From CAWHMS01 sp963830495 (GTDB lineage: Bacteria > Actinomycetota > Actinomycetes > Propionibacteriales > Nocardioidaceae), in the NCBI GenBank assembly GCA_963830495.1, contig CAWHMS010000004.1, positions 62,001 to 126,000 of the forward strand: a stretch of 64,000 nt of DNA, written 5' to 3'. The notes beneath the pieces were generated by a model. The model was not told the origin of the DNA. It made no database searches and saw only the letters and a list, made by a program, of their open reading frames with translations. This document shows, one piece after another, positions 43,378 to 52,117 of the stretch; position 1 is the first letter of the stretch; every line of letters begins with the position of its first letter. Position numbers and translations under genes: made by a program.

Positions 43378-44367
43378 GTGCGTCACTCCGGTGAGGACTC
43401 GGACTCGTCCGACGATGCGCTGACTCATGCCGCGGCCGCCACCCGGACGAATCGTGGGGCGACGGCGGTCGTGGCGGTGGTGGGGCCGACCGCGGCGGGC
43501 AAGAGCGACCTGGCCGTCGCGCTGGCGCAGACCTTGGGTGGCGAGGTCGTGAACGCTGACTCGATGCAGCTGTACGTCGGGATGGACGTCGGTACGGCGA
43601 AGCTGACCCATGACGAGCGACGCGGCGTACCCCATCACCTGCTGGACGTGCTGCAGGTCACGGAGCCGTCGACGGTGGCCGAGTTCCAGGGCTGGGCACG
43701 TGCGGAGATCGACGCTTGCCGCCGTCGGGGAGTGGTGCCGGTCCTGGTCGGCGGATCTGCGCTCTACCTGCGTGCCGTGCTGGACGAGTTCGAGTTCCCG
43801 GGCACGGACCCCGAGCTGCGGGCGCGGCTGGAGGCGGAGCTGGCCGACAGCGGACCGGCCGCCTTGCACGAGCGGCTCCGGTCGATCGACCCGGAGGCAG
43901 CAGCCGCGATCCTGCCGAGCAACGGGCGCCGAGTGGTGCGCGCGCTCGAGGTCGTGCTGATCACCGGTGGACCGTTCCGCGCCAGCCTCCCGGACCACGT
44001 CTACGCCTTCGACCCTGTGGTGCAGCTCGGCCTGGACGTGCCGCGCGCGGTGTTGGACGCCCGCATCGAGCAGCGCATCGACACGATGTGGGACCAGGGT
44101 CTGGTGGAGGAGGTGCGCCGGCTCGAGGCGTCGGGGCTGCGCCGCGGGCGCACGGCGAGCCGGGCGCTGGGTTACGCGCAGGTGCTTGAGCATCTCGCCG
44201 GCGACCTCAGCGAGGAGGACGCGCGCGCGGCCGTCGTGCGCGCCACCCGGCGGTTCGCCCGGCGTCAGGACACCTGGTTCCGGCGCGACCCCCGCATCGT
44301 GTGGCTGCCCTACGACGCTCCGGACCTGCTGAGCAGGGCGCTCGACGCCGTACGATCGGTCCGGTGA
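43378..44367 (+). CDS. miaA: tRNA dimethylallyltransferase MiaA
   Basis: 329 residues from GTG 43378, with an N-terminal extension of about 30 residues that is Ser/Asp-rich. The P-loop is VVGPTAAGKSDLAVALAQ, followed by NADSMQLYVGMDVGTAKLT (substrate-specific DSxQ motif), RRGVPHHLLDVLQV, VLVGGSALYLRAVLDEFEFPG and RRFARRQDTWFRRDP. It transfers dimethylallyl to N6 of A37 in tRNAs reading UNN codons. It overlaps dapF by 4 nt. Confidence 0.96.
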   Translation: MRHSGEDSDSSDDALTHAAAATRTNRGATAVVAVVGPTAAGKSDLAVALAQTLGGEVVNADSMQLYVGMDVGTAKLTHDERRGVPHHLLDVLQVTEPSTVAEFQGWARAEIDACRRRGVVPVLVGGSALYLRAVLDEFEFPGTDPELRARLEAELADSGPAALHERLRSIDPEAAAAILPSNGRRVVRALEVVLITGGPFRASLPDHVYAFDPVVQLGLDVPRAVLDARIEQRIDTMWDQGLVEEVRRLEASGLRRGRTASRALGYAQVLEHLAGDLSEEDARAAVVRATRRFARRQDTWFRRDPRIVWLPYDAPDLLSRALDAVRSVR

Positions 44368-45245
44368 GCTTCCCCTTCGTCAAGGGTCATGGCGCGCGCA
44401 ACGACTTCGTGGTGCTGCCCGACCTGGACGGCAGCGTGCACGGCGACCTCGATCCGGTCGTGGTCGCCGAGCTGTGCGACCGACGGTCCGGCATCGGCGC
44501 CGACGGCGTGCTGAGGGTGCTGAGCGGCGACCTCGACGGTGGTGCCGACTGGTTCATGGACTACCGCAACGCCGACGGGTCGGTATCGGAGATGTGCGGC
44601 AACGGCGTACGGGTCTTCGCGCGCTACCTGGTCGAGGCCGGCCTGGTCGACCTGGCCGCGCTCGACGGCGCGCTCGAGGTCGACACCCGCGACGGGGTCA
44701 AGCACGTGACGTTCTGCGACGACGGCGAGATCAGCGTCGACATGGGCGTCCCGACGCTCGGGGCCGAGGTGCGAGTGGCCGTCGGCGGGCGCACGTACGA
44801 CGCGCACGCCGTCGACCTGGGAAACCCGCATGCGGTGACCTTCGTGTCGAGCCTCGACGCGGTCGGGTCGCTGGCCGAGCAGCCGGGCTATGCCGCCGCC
44901 GCCTTCCCGCAGGGGGTGAACGTCGAGTTCGTCGAGCGGCGGGGGCCGGGCCGGGTCGCCACGCGCGTGCACGAGCGAGGGGTGGGTGAGACCGCGGCCT
45001 GCGGCACCGGTGCCTGCGCAGTGGCGGTGGCGGCCGCCGCCTGGGCGGAGGGCGACCCGGGTGCGGGAGGGCCGGACCTGCCGACGACGTACGAGGTCAG
45101 CATGCCCGGGGGAGTGCTGACGGTCACCTGGGCCGCCGACGGCCACGTGCATCTCAAGGGTCCGGCCGTGCTCGTCGCCGAGGGCAGCTGGCACGGCCGC
45201 CCCTCCGCAGTCGGCGCGGCGCCGGCAGCCGGCCGGGACCGATGA
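44364..45245 (+). CDS. dapF: Diaminopimelate epimerase
   Basis: 293 residues from GTG 44364. FVKGHGARNDFVVLPDLDG, DYRNADGSVSEMCGNGVRVFARYLVE (first catalytic Cys in MCGNG) and RGVGETAACGTGACAVAVAA (second catalytic Cys in ACGTGA) are complete. It converts LL- to meso-diaminopimelate for lysine and peptidoglycan; LL-DAP-type cell walls still need it for lysine. It is coupled to miaA. Confidence 0.96.
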   Translation: MSFPFVKGHGARNDFVVLPDLDGSVHGDLDPVVVAELCDRRSGIGADGVLRVLSGDLDGGADWFMDYRNADGSVSEMCGNGVRVFARYLVEAGLVDLAALDGALEVDTRDGVKHVTFCDDGEISVDMGVPTLGAEVRVAVGGRTYDAHAVDLGNPHAVTFVSSLDAVGSLAEQPGYAAAAFPQGVNVEFVERRGPGRVATRVHERGVGETAACGTGACAVAVAAAAWAEGDPGAGGPDLPTTYEVSMPGGVLTVTWAADGHVHLKGPAVLVAEGSWHGRPSAVGAAPAAGRDR

Positions 45246-45299
45246 GCACCGAAATCCTGATGTAGCCGTCCGCCACACCGACGTACAGTGGTGCGCACG

Positions 45300-46895
45300 A
45301 TGACAGTGCGCAGACATGACGACGACCAGCCGTGGTACGACGACAACGGGGCAGGTGGGGCCGGCAGCGACGACGCGATCGTGCTCGATGGCGAGGCCTT
45401 CGACGACCCGTCGTACGACGGCGGCGAGCGGCTTCACGACGCCGACTTCGACCCCGACGAGGCGGGCGCGGCCCAGGGAACCGGGGACGCGTGGGGCGGC
45501 GACGGCGAGGACGCCTTCGTCCGAGGCGACTACGAGCTCGAGGAGCGGCACGCGCTGCGACGGGTCGCGGGGCTGTCGACCGAGCTCCAGGACATCAGCG
45601 AGGTCGAGTACCGCAAGCTGCGGCTCGAGCGGGTTGTGCTCGTCGGGGTGTGGACCGAGGGCACGCTCGAGGACGCCGACAACTCGCTGGCCGAGCTGAA
45701 GCTGCTGGCCGAGACCGCGGGGTCAGCGGTGCTCGACGCCTTCAGCCAGCGCCGGCAGAAGCCCGACCCGGCGACGTACATCGGGCCCGGCAAGGTCGAC
45801 TACCTGCGCCTCGTCGTGACCGAGACCGGCGCCGACACCGTGATCTGCGACGGCGAGCTGAGCCCGGCGCAGCTGCGCAACCTGGAGGACCGCGTCAAGG
45901 TCAAGGTCGTCGACCGCACTGCGCTGATCCTCGACATCTTCGCCCAGCACGCTCGCTCCAAGGAGGGCAAGGCGCAGGTCGAGCTGGCCCAGCTGCAGTA
46001 CCTCAAGCAGCGCCTGCGCGGTTGGGGCGGCAACCTGTCCCGCCAGGCCGGCGGACGGGTCGGCGTGCAGGGCGGCGGCATCGGTGGCCGCGGTCCGGGC
46101 GAGACCAAGCTCGAGACCGATCGTCGCCGCATCACGACCCGGATGGCCAAGCTGCGGCGAGAGCTCACGCACATGGAGACCGCCCGGGTCACCAAGAAGG
46201 CCGGCCGAGTCCGGCACGAGATCCCCGGGGTGGCGATCGCGGGGTACACCAACGCGGGCAAGTCCTCGCTGCTCAATCGGCTCACCGGCGCCGGTGTCCT
46301 CGTCGAAGACGCTCTCTTCGCGACCCTCGACCCGACGACGCGGCGCAACACCACGAGCGACGGCCGGGTCTACACGCTCTCCGACACCGTGGGATTCGTC
46401 CGACACCTGCCGCACCAGCTCGTGGAGGCGTTCCGATCCACGCTGGAGGAGGTGGCCGACGCCGACCTGATCGTACACGTGGTCGACGGCTCGCACGCCG
46501 ACCCGGAGGGCCAGGTCTCCGCCGTGCGTGAAGTGTTCGCCGAAATCGGCGCCGACACCGTGCCGGAGCTGATCGTGGTCAACAAGATCGACGTGGCCGA
46601 CCCGATCGTCGTGTCCCGACTGCTCGCGCGCGAGCCGCACGCCGTCATGGTGTCCGCCCGCACCGGAGCAGGGACCGACGACGTGCTGGCGGCGATCGAG
46701 CGAGACTTGCCGCGACCCGCGATCGAGATCGAGGTGCTGCTGCCCTACGACCGAGGAGATCTGCTCAACAAGATGCACGAGTACGGCGAGGTCGGGTCGG
46801 TCGACCACACGGCCGACGGCTCGCGAGTAGCAGCGCGGGTCAATCCCCGCCTGGCAGGGGAGCTGGCGCCGTTCACCACGGTGCCCGCGCCGTAG
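45300..46895 (+). CDS. hflX: Ribosome-associated GTPase HflX
   Basis: 531 residues from ATG 45300. An acidic N-terminal tail of about 75 residues (DDDQPWYDDNGAGGAGSDDAIVLDGEAFDDP) precedes the HflX domain (RVVLVGVWTEGTLEDADNSLAELKLLAETAG, YIGPGKVDYL). A coiled-coil linker has GGRGPGETKLETDRRRI, and the G domain has G1 GYTNAGKSS, G3 DTVGFVRHLPHQLVEAF, G4 NKID. HflX splits stalled ribosomes. TACAGT at 45283-45288 lies 12 bp before the ATG, so a leaderless transcript is possible. Confidence 0.94.
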   Translation: MTVRRHDDDQPWYDDNGAGGAGSDDAIVLDGEAFDDPSYDGGERLHDADFDPDEAGAAQGTGDAWGGDGEDAFVRGDYELEERHALRRVAGLSTELQDISEVEYRKLRLERVVLVGVWTEGTLEDADNSLAELKLLAETAGSAVLDAFSQRRQKPDPATYIGPGKVDYLRLVVTETGADTVICDGELSPAQLRNLEDRVKVKVVDRTALILDIFAQHARSKEGKAQVELAQLQYLKQRLRGWGGNLSRQAGGRVGVQGGGIGGRGPGETKLETDRRRITTRMAKLRRELTHMETARVTKKAGRVRHEIPGVAIAGYTNAGKSSLLNRLTGAGVLVEDALFATLDPTTRRNTTSDGRVYTLSDTVGFVRHLPHQLVEAFRSTLEEVADADLIVHVVDGSHADPEGQVSAVREVFAEIGADTVPELIVVNKIDVADPIVVSRLLAREPHAVMVSARTGAGTDDVLAAIERDLPRPAIEIEVLLPYDRGDLLNKMHEYGEVGSVDHTADGSRVAARVNPRLAGELAPFTTVPAP

Positions 46896-46944
46896 CGGCC
46901 GAGCATCGCGTGGTGGGTAGCCGAGCAACTCGGAAGGGGACAGC

Positions 46945-47226
46945 GTGAGCGACGAGGAGCAGCGGGCGCACAAGCCCGAGCCGCCGACGCCGTGGGAGCT
47001 CGCGGCGTCGCACGACGCACATGGCGTGCCCCCCGATGCCCGGCAGCTCGGCTTCGACCGCAACACCGAGGAGGGCGCGCTGATCGCGTTCAGCGGATCC
47101 CTCGACGGACGCAAGCGACTGCACCGGGTGGTGGCCTGGGTGCTGCTGGTGAGCTTCGGTCTGCCGGCGCTGCTGGCGTTGCTCGTCTACGCCGAGCGCA
47201 TCCTGGAGTGGCTCTTCACCAGCTGA
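46945..47226 (+). CDS. Small conserved membrane protein of unknown function
   Basis: 93 residues from GTG 46945, with AAGGGGA upstream. A charged N-terminal half (PTPWELAASHDAHGVPPDARQLGFDRNTEEGALIAFSG) is followed by one membrane helix (RVVAWVLLVSFGLPALLALLVYAERI). No recognised family. It follows hflX by 49 bp on the same strand and may be co-transcribed. Confidence 0.7.
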   Translation: MSDEEQRAHKPEPPTPWELAASHDAHGVPPDARQLGFDRNTEEGALIAFSGSLDGRKRLHRVVAWVLLVSFGLPALLALLVYAERILEWLFTS

Positions 47227-47695
47227 CCGCCCTCGCTGGTGGTGCAGGTGCGCCAGTCGGCGGCACTGCCCGGTCGGCGCGATCATCACGAGATTTCTTG
47301 GCCGATCGAGGCATGAATACGGCCGGGTAGGGAACCCATGCCCTAACAACGTGCGGCGTGACGTCCCTGGCCGGCTTGGAATCGTCGCGGCGATGGGCGT
47401 GAGGAGCCAGGGCCAGCGCCCGACTCACGCCGCTGACAGATCCGCACCCGCGAGTACCCGGTGGGCGAGGCCTCCCTCCCCGTCCCGCCCACCGGGACTC
47501 ACCCCAGCCCCCGATGGGCCGCGTCGTCCCCCGGCGCGGCCCACCGGGCCCAGGGGGCCTTATCCCGTTGTGGCTGAAGCTCTAGCCTCCCTGTGCCGGA
47601 AAGGTCTCAGCCATGAGGCGGCGAGGCACGTCCGAGCGCGACCGGGTGTGCATCGGCGGCGTAGCGGTGTCGGGCCGCTGGGATAGCCTCGGCCG
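47227..47695. other. Non-coding stretch between the small membrane protein and dinG
   Basis: No convincing gene is seen. The centre holds two strong hairpins with C-rich loops (described separately). TGGCTGA/TCAGCCA (47571-47577 and 47607-47613) is a further small inverted repeat. The region probably carries an RNA gene and the dinG promoter. Confidence 0.6.
47457..47543 (+). ncRNA. Candidate 6C-like small RNA (two hairpins with C-rich loops)
   Basis: Hairpin 1: CCCGGTGGGCG and CGCCCACCGGG (47457-47467, 47486-47496), perfect 11 bp, with an 18-nt loop containing CCTCCCTCCCC. Hairpin 2: TGGGCCGCG and CGCGGCCCA (47515-47523, 47535-47543), 9 bp, with loop TCGTCCCCCGG. Two adjacent C-loop hairpins are the hallmark of actinobacterial 6C RNA. 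The transcript ends are unknown, and a chance GC-rich structure is possible. Confidence 0.4.
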
Positions 47696-49834
47696 GTGTC
47701 CACCTCGCCCTCGTCGGTGCCGGAGACCTCGGGTGACGGGGCAGCGCTCCCGTCGGTGCCGCACGTGCTGCAGGCTGCGGTGGCCAGGCTCGCGGGCGAG
47801 GACCGGCCCGGTCAGCTGACGATGGCCGAGGCGGTCCGCGACGCCATGGAGTCGGGTCGGCATCTCCTCGTGCAGGCCGGCACCGGGACCGGCAAGTCGC
47901 TGGCCTATCTCGTGCCGGCCGTGCTGCACGAGGAGCGGGTCGTGGTCGCCACCGCCACCTTGGCGTTGCAGCACCAGCTCGTCGAGCGCGACATTCCGGC
48001 GCTGCTCGACGCGGTCGCCGACGAGCTCGGCGCCCGGCCGTCGTATGCCGTGCTCAAGGGGCGAAGCAACTACGCCTGCCTGCACCGGGTGCGCGACGGG
48101 GTGCCCGACGACCAGGGCGTGCTGGTCGACGTACCCGAAGGCAGCATGGCCGCAGACGTGCTTCGGCTCCGCGAGTGGGCCGAGCAGGAGTCCACCGCCG
48201 GCGGCGCCGGAGACCGGGACCGGGCACCCTCGCACACCGACCGGGTCTGGCGCCAGGTCTCGGTCAACCACCGCGAGTGCCTCGGCGCAACGAAGTGTCC
48301 GTACGCCGCGGAGTGCTTCGCCGAGCGAGCCCGAGACAAGGCGATGGGCTCCCGGCTCATTGTCACCAACCATTCCTTGTTGGCAATCGACGCGATCGAG
48401 GGCGTCCCGATGATCCCCGAGTACGACGTCGTGGTGGTCGACGAGGCGCACGAGCTGTCAGCGCGGGTGACCCAGGCCGCCACCGACGAGCTGTCCATCC
48501 CTGCCATCGAGCGAGCCGCACGCCGGGCCCGAAACTTCCTCGACGCGGGTGAGGCAGACGAGCTCGAGGACGCAGCCGACGCGCTGAGGGCAGCGCTGCA
48601 CGAGCTCGTGCCGGGGCGGATCGACACGCTCAGCGACGAGCTCGGCGCGGCACTCGCCCTGGTGCGGCAGGCGGCCCGAGCGGCGTTCTCGCGCTTCTCC
48701 AAGAACGATGGTGCGAAAGCAACCAGCGACAGCGAGGCCGACGCCGCCCGGCAACAGGCTCGCGGCATGGTCGACGAGGTCCGACAGACGGCCGAGCGGA
48801 TGGCTGCCCACAGCGAGCACGACGTGGTGTGGCTGGCCGAGCGTGACCGCGCCCGGGGCGGCAACCAGCTGTGCGTGGCGCCGCTGCAGGTGTGGGGTCC
48901 GCTCCGGGCCAAGCTGCTCACCGACAAGACTGTCGTGTTCACCTCGGCCACCCTCAAGCTCGGCGGCGACTTCACCTCGATGGCCACCTCGATCGGGCTC
49001 AAGCCGGAGGACCGGGTCGACTACACCGCTGGGCTCTCACCGGATCTGTCCGCTGAGGCCGCCGTCCCGGTCGACGACCGCGAGGCGGCCGAGGCGGCGG
49101 CCGACCTCGCGCCCGACCAAGGCGACGGCGTCGGCGGTATCGACGGCGACATGGTGCCGGAGTCGCTGCCATGGAGCGGCCTCGACGTCGGCTCGCCGTT
49201 CGACTACGCCCGCCAGTCGATCCTGTACGTCGCCCGGCACCTCCCGGCGCCGGGCCGCGACGGCATTGGCCCGGCCCAGATCGCGGAGATCGGCGCGCTG
49301 GTCGAGGCCGCCGGCGGCCGGACCCTCGGCCTCTTCTCCTCGCGGCGTGCCGCGGAGACGGCCGCGGAGGCGTTGCGGGAGGCGAAGCCACATCTCGCGG
49401 TGCTGTGCCAGGGTGACGGTCAGCTGTCGCACCTGCAGGCCGAGTTCGTCGGCAACCCGGCAGTGAGCCTGTTCGGCACGTTGTCGCTGTGGCAGGGGCT
49501 CGACGTACCCGGCGAGACGTGTCAGCTGGTGATCATCGACCGGATCCCGTTCCCACGACCCGACGACCCGCTCATGTCCGCCCGGGCCAGGGCGGCCGAG
49601 CGGGCCGGCGGCAACGGCTTCATGGCGGTGTCGGCGACCCATGCCGCGCTGCTGCTGGCGCAGGGCGCCGGCCGGCTGATCCGGACCATCACTGATCGGG
49701 GTGTGGTCGCGGTGCTCGACCCGCGGCTGGCCACCGCACGCTACGGCGGCTTCCTCCGGGCGTCGCTGCCGCCGATGTGGGCGACGTACGAGCGCGACGT
49801 CGCCCTCGGCGCGCTACGGCGGCTCTCCGACTGA
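47696..49834 (+). CDS. dinG: DinG-family ATP-dependent DNA helicase
   Basis: 712 residues from GTG 47696. Walker A is LVQAGTGTGKSLAYLVPAVL, the iron-sulfur cysteines are in KGRSNYACLHR and HRECLGATKCPYAAECFAE, and the DEAH box is YDVVVVDEAHELSARV. Motif VI appears as LLLAQGAGRLIRTITDRGVVAVLDPR. XPD/DinG helicases unwind R-loops, D-loops and G4 DNA. No SOS box is visible upstream. Confidence 0.93.
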   Translation: MSTSPSSVPETSGDGAALPSVPHVLQAAVARLAGEDRPGQLTMAEAVRDAMESGRHLLVQAGTGTGKSLAYLVPAVLHEERVVVATATLALQHQLVERDIPALLDAVADELGARPSYAVLKGRSNYACLHRVRDGVPDDQGVLVDVPEGSMAADVLRLREWAEQESTAGGAGDRDRAPSHTDRVWRQVSVNHRECLGATKCPYAAECFAERARDKAMGSRLIVTNHSLLAIDAIEGVPMIPEYDVVVVDEAHELSARVTQAATDELSIPAIERAARRARNFLDAGEADELEDAADALRAALHELVPGRIDTLSDELGAALALVRQAARAAFSRFSKNDGAKATSDSEADAARQQARGMVDEVRQTAERMAAHSEHDVVWLAERDRARGGNQLCVAPLQVWGPLRAKLLTDKTVVFTSATLKLGGDFTSMATSIGLKPEDRVDYTAGLSPDLSAEAAVPVDDREAAEAAADLAPDQGDGVGGIDGDMVPESLPWSGLDVGSPFDYARQSILYVARHLPAPGRDGIGPAQIAEIGALVEAAGGRTLGLFSSRRAAETAAEALREAKPHLAVLCQGDGQLSHLQAEFVGNPAVSLFGTLSLWQGLDVPGETCQLVIIDRIPFPRPDDPLMSARARAAERAGGNGFMAVSATHAALLLAQGAGRLIRTITDRGVVAVLDPRLATARYGGFLRASLPPMWATYERDVALGALRRLSD

Positions 49835-49922
49835 GCACGACAGCGGTCCGGACCTACGAGTCGGGCGGTCCGAACGCGCAGTGGGGCCGCCCGACTCGGG
49901 AGGGGTCGGTGGTGGCTGGCCG

Positions 49923-50195
49923 TCAGTGGTTGCGGAGAGCCGACTTCAGCTCCGCCTTGGACATCGAGGACCGGCCCTCGATGCCAACCTTCTTGGCCCG
50001 CTCGTAGAGCTCCTGGCGGGTCATGTCGTCGTAGCTTCCGGCTTTGCCGCCCCGCTTGGCAACCTTCGAACGACCACTGCCCGCTGACGCATTCGCGATG
50101 CGGGCAGCCTTCTCCTTGCTGGCGCCCTCGTCGCGGACACGCTCGTACACCTTCGGGTCCTTGACGCTCGGACCCGGCTTGCGCCGTCCTGGCAT
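49923..50195 (-). CDS. Small basic DNA/RNA-binding-like protein (DUF7218/Rho-N-like)
   Basis: 90 residues from ATG 50195. The N-terminal half (PSVKDPKVYERVRDEGASKEKAARIANA) is helical and the C-terminal half (GGKAGSYDDMTRQELYERAKKVGIEGRSSMSKAELKSALRNH) resembles a Rho N-terminal/SAP helix-extended-helix module. I recall this as a conserved actinobacterial family without proven function. It lies downstream of lexA on the same strand. Confidence 0.75.
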   Translation of the reverse strand: MPGRRKPGPSVKDPKVYERVRDEGASKEKAARIANASAGSGRSKVAKRGGKAGSYDDMTRQELYERAKKVGIEGRSSMSKAELKSALRNH

Positions 50196-50269
50196 GACTC
50201 GTCGCCTCCTCCGGGTGGGTGCGTCCACGCCGTACCCCCTGGACCAGGGGGCAAACCCGGGCGGAGCGG

Positions 50270-50992
50270 TCACACCTTCCGCATCACGGTGACGACCTTG
50301 CCGAGGATGACGGCGTCGGCACCGTCGATCGGGTCGTAGGCAGGGTTGTGCGGCAGCAGCCAGACCTGACCGGACTTCCGTTGCAACGTCTTGACGGTGG
50401 CCTCCCCGTCGATCATGGCCGCCACGATCTCGCCGTTGTCAGCCGTGGGCTGCTGTCGGATGACGACGAAGTCTCCGTCGCAGATGGCCGCGTCGACCAT
50501 CGAGTCGCCCTTGACCTCCAGCAAGAACAGCGTGCCCTCGCCGACGAGCCTGCGGGGCAGCGGGAAGACCTCCTCGACCCGCTCCTCGGCGAGGATCGGA
50601 CCACCGGCCGCGATCCGCCCGACGACCGGGACGTAGATCGCCTGCGGCCGCGCGTCGCCGGACCCGGTCTCGTCGTATCCCGGGTCGGTGGCCGGCCCGA
50701 CCGCGCGCCGCGGGGACGCCTCCGGCAGCAACACCTCGAGCGCCCTGGGCCGGTTGGGGTCGCGCCGGATGAAGCCCTTCGTCTCGAGCACCCGGAGCTG
50801 GTGCGCCACCGACGAGGAGCTGGTCAGGCCGACCGCGACGCCGATCTCGCGCATGCTCGGCGGGTAACCGCGACCCTCGACGGAGTCCCGGATCACCGCC
50901 AGCACGCGGCGTTGTCGGGGGGTGAGGCCGGCGTCGTCAGGGGGACCATCGGGGAGCTCGTGGACGGAGGAGTCGTCAGGAACCTTGGCCAT
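50270..50992 (-). CDS. lexA: SOS repressor LexA
   Basis: 240 residues from ATG 50992 (MAKVPDD), with AAGG upstream. The winged helix is LTPRQRRVLAVIRDSVEGRGYPPSMREIGVAVGLTSSSSVAHQLRVLETKGFIRRDP. A linker of about 50 residues follows, then the cleavage site VVGRIAAGGP (Ala-Gly), catalytic Ser in VKGDSMVDAAI, and catalytic Lys in ATVKTLQR. It represses recA, itself and the LysM gene until RecA filaments trigger self-cleavage. Confidence 0.97.
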   Translation of the reverse strand: MAKVPDDSSVHELPDGPPDDAGLTPRQRRVLAVIRDSVEGRGYPPSMREIGVAVGLTSSSSVAHQLRVLETKGFIRRDPNRPRALEVLLPEASPRRAVGPATDPGYDETGSGDARPQAIYVPVVGRIAAGGPILAEERVEEVFPLPRRLVGEGTLFLLEVKGDSMVDAAICDGDFVVIRQQPTADNGEIVAAMIDGEATVKTLQRKSGQVWLLPHNPAYDPIDGADAVILGKVVTVMRKV

Positions 50993-51099
50993 CTCGCACC
51001 TTCTGCATCGGGCGGGCACTGGATCGACGGTCCGGGGATCGGTGGGTCGGGATCAGCACGCGCTGCGTGGCACCACGCTAGATCAGCGCGCCGACGCTT

Positions 51100-51115
51100 T
51101 CAAACATCTGTTCGA
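51100..51115. promoter_or_regulatory. LexA box of lexA
   Basis: TCAAACATCTGTTCGA fits the TCGAAC-N4-GTTCGA consensus with one mismatch. It lies about 110 bp upstream of the lexA start, so lexA is autoregulated. Confidence 0.85.
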
Positions 51116-51157
51116 ATCGGCGTGTTGGCAAGGGCCGGCGCGGCGGTGAGAGGCGCG

Positions 51158-52117
51158 TCAGGGGGTCAGGGCGGCGACATCGATGAAGTGGTACGCCGGT
51201 GCCGCGAGCTGCCGCGCGGCCCGGCAGGTGAGCTGCGTCGGGGCGGCGTGGTCGACGTGCAGCCGGACCCGCCACACCTGCTCGTTCCCGTCCGCCAACG
51301 CTGCGGAGCCGTTCGCCGCGAGCGCCCGATGGTCGACGGCGAAGTCGACGCAGTGTCCACCGGGCGTGCCAGCGGCGCCCGGCTCGTGCTCGGCCACCAG
51401 CCGGACCGCCCCGATCCCGGTCACGCCGAGGTGGCCTCGAAGCATCACGTCGGCCGCCTGGGCGATGAAGGAGAGGTCGCAACGACCGCGGAGGTGGTCC
51501 AGATCGAGCTCTCCCGCAAGGTGCAGGTCGGCGAGCATGGCCGCGTGCGACGGCGGGACGCGACCGTAGTAGAGGCCGTCAGGCAGCACCAGCACGTTGG
51601 CCGCGAACCGGTCTCCGCCGATGTGCGAGACCTCCCAGGTGTGCTCGGGGTGGGTGGCTGCCAAGGCGGCTGCCAGCGGTCTGCCCTGCTCGGCGCAACA
51701 GCTGTCGTGCCGTCCGTGGGTGCAGACGCAGAAGAGCGGCTCGACATACGGCGTCAGGCCGGGTGAGGACCCGGCGCCGAGCCTGGCCAGGTCGAGGTCG
51801 AGCAGCTCACCGACCGAGCCGAGGGTCGAGGCCTCCATCCACGGGCGAAGCGCGTCGGCGTACGCCGCGAACACCCGCACGCCCTCGGGCTCGTAGCGGC
51901 CGTGCCGGCGGATCAGCAGCACCCGCACCCGGGCCGCATGCGCCCGCCGCAGCAGTTCCGAGCACACCTCGCCCAGTGACCGGCAGTCGCGTACGGCGTC
52001 GACACCCCAGGACCCGGCCACCTCGACCAGCAAGAACGCGCGAACCCTGGAGGCGGTGCCGTACAGCGGCTCGGCGCGATCGAGACTCGCGGCAGCGCAC
52101 CGGAAGTAGGACCTCAA
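51158..52117 (-). CDS. Sucrase/ferredoxin-like (thioredoxin-fold Fe-S) protein
   Basis: 319 residues from TTG 52117, which shares TTGA with the stop of the upstream cupin gene; an ATG at 52189 would force a 76-bp overlap. RCAAASLDRAEPLYGTASRVRAFLLVEVAGSWG begins the domain. CVCTHGRHDSCCAEQGRPLAAAL supplies the 2Fe-2S cysteines, and VSHIGGDRFAANVLVLPDGLYYGRV is the family signature. Probably an electron carrier for the JmjC-like oxygenase encoded just upstream. The third gene of the three-gene operon. Confidence 0.85.
   Translation of the reverse strand: MRSYFRCAAASLDRAEPLYGTASRVRAFLLVEVAGSWGVDAVRDCRSLGEVCSELLRRAHAARVRVLLIRRHGRYEPEGVRVFAAYADALRPWMEASTLGSVGELLDLDLARLGAGSSPGLTPYVEPLFCVCTHGRHDSCCAEQGRPLAAALAATHPEHTWEVSHIGGDRFAANVLVLPDGLYYGRVPPSHAAMLADLHLAGELDLDHLRGRCDLSFIAQAADVMLRGHLGVTGIGAVRLVAEHEPGAAGTPGGHCVDFAVDHRALAANGSAALADGNEQVWRVRLHVDHAAPTQLTCRAARQLAAPAYHFIDVAALTP

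Noticed and set aside
47216..47640. Short frames in the hflX-dinG gap as genes
   Set aside because: Poor codon use and overlap with strong hairpins; non-coding structure explains the region better.
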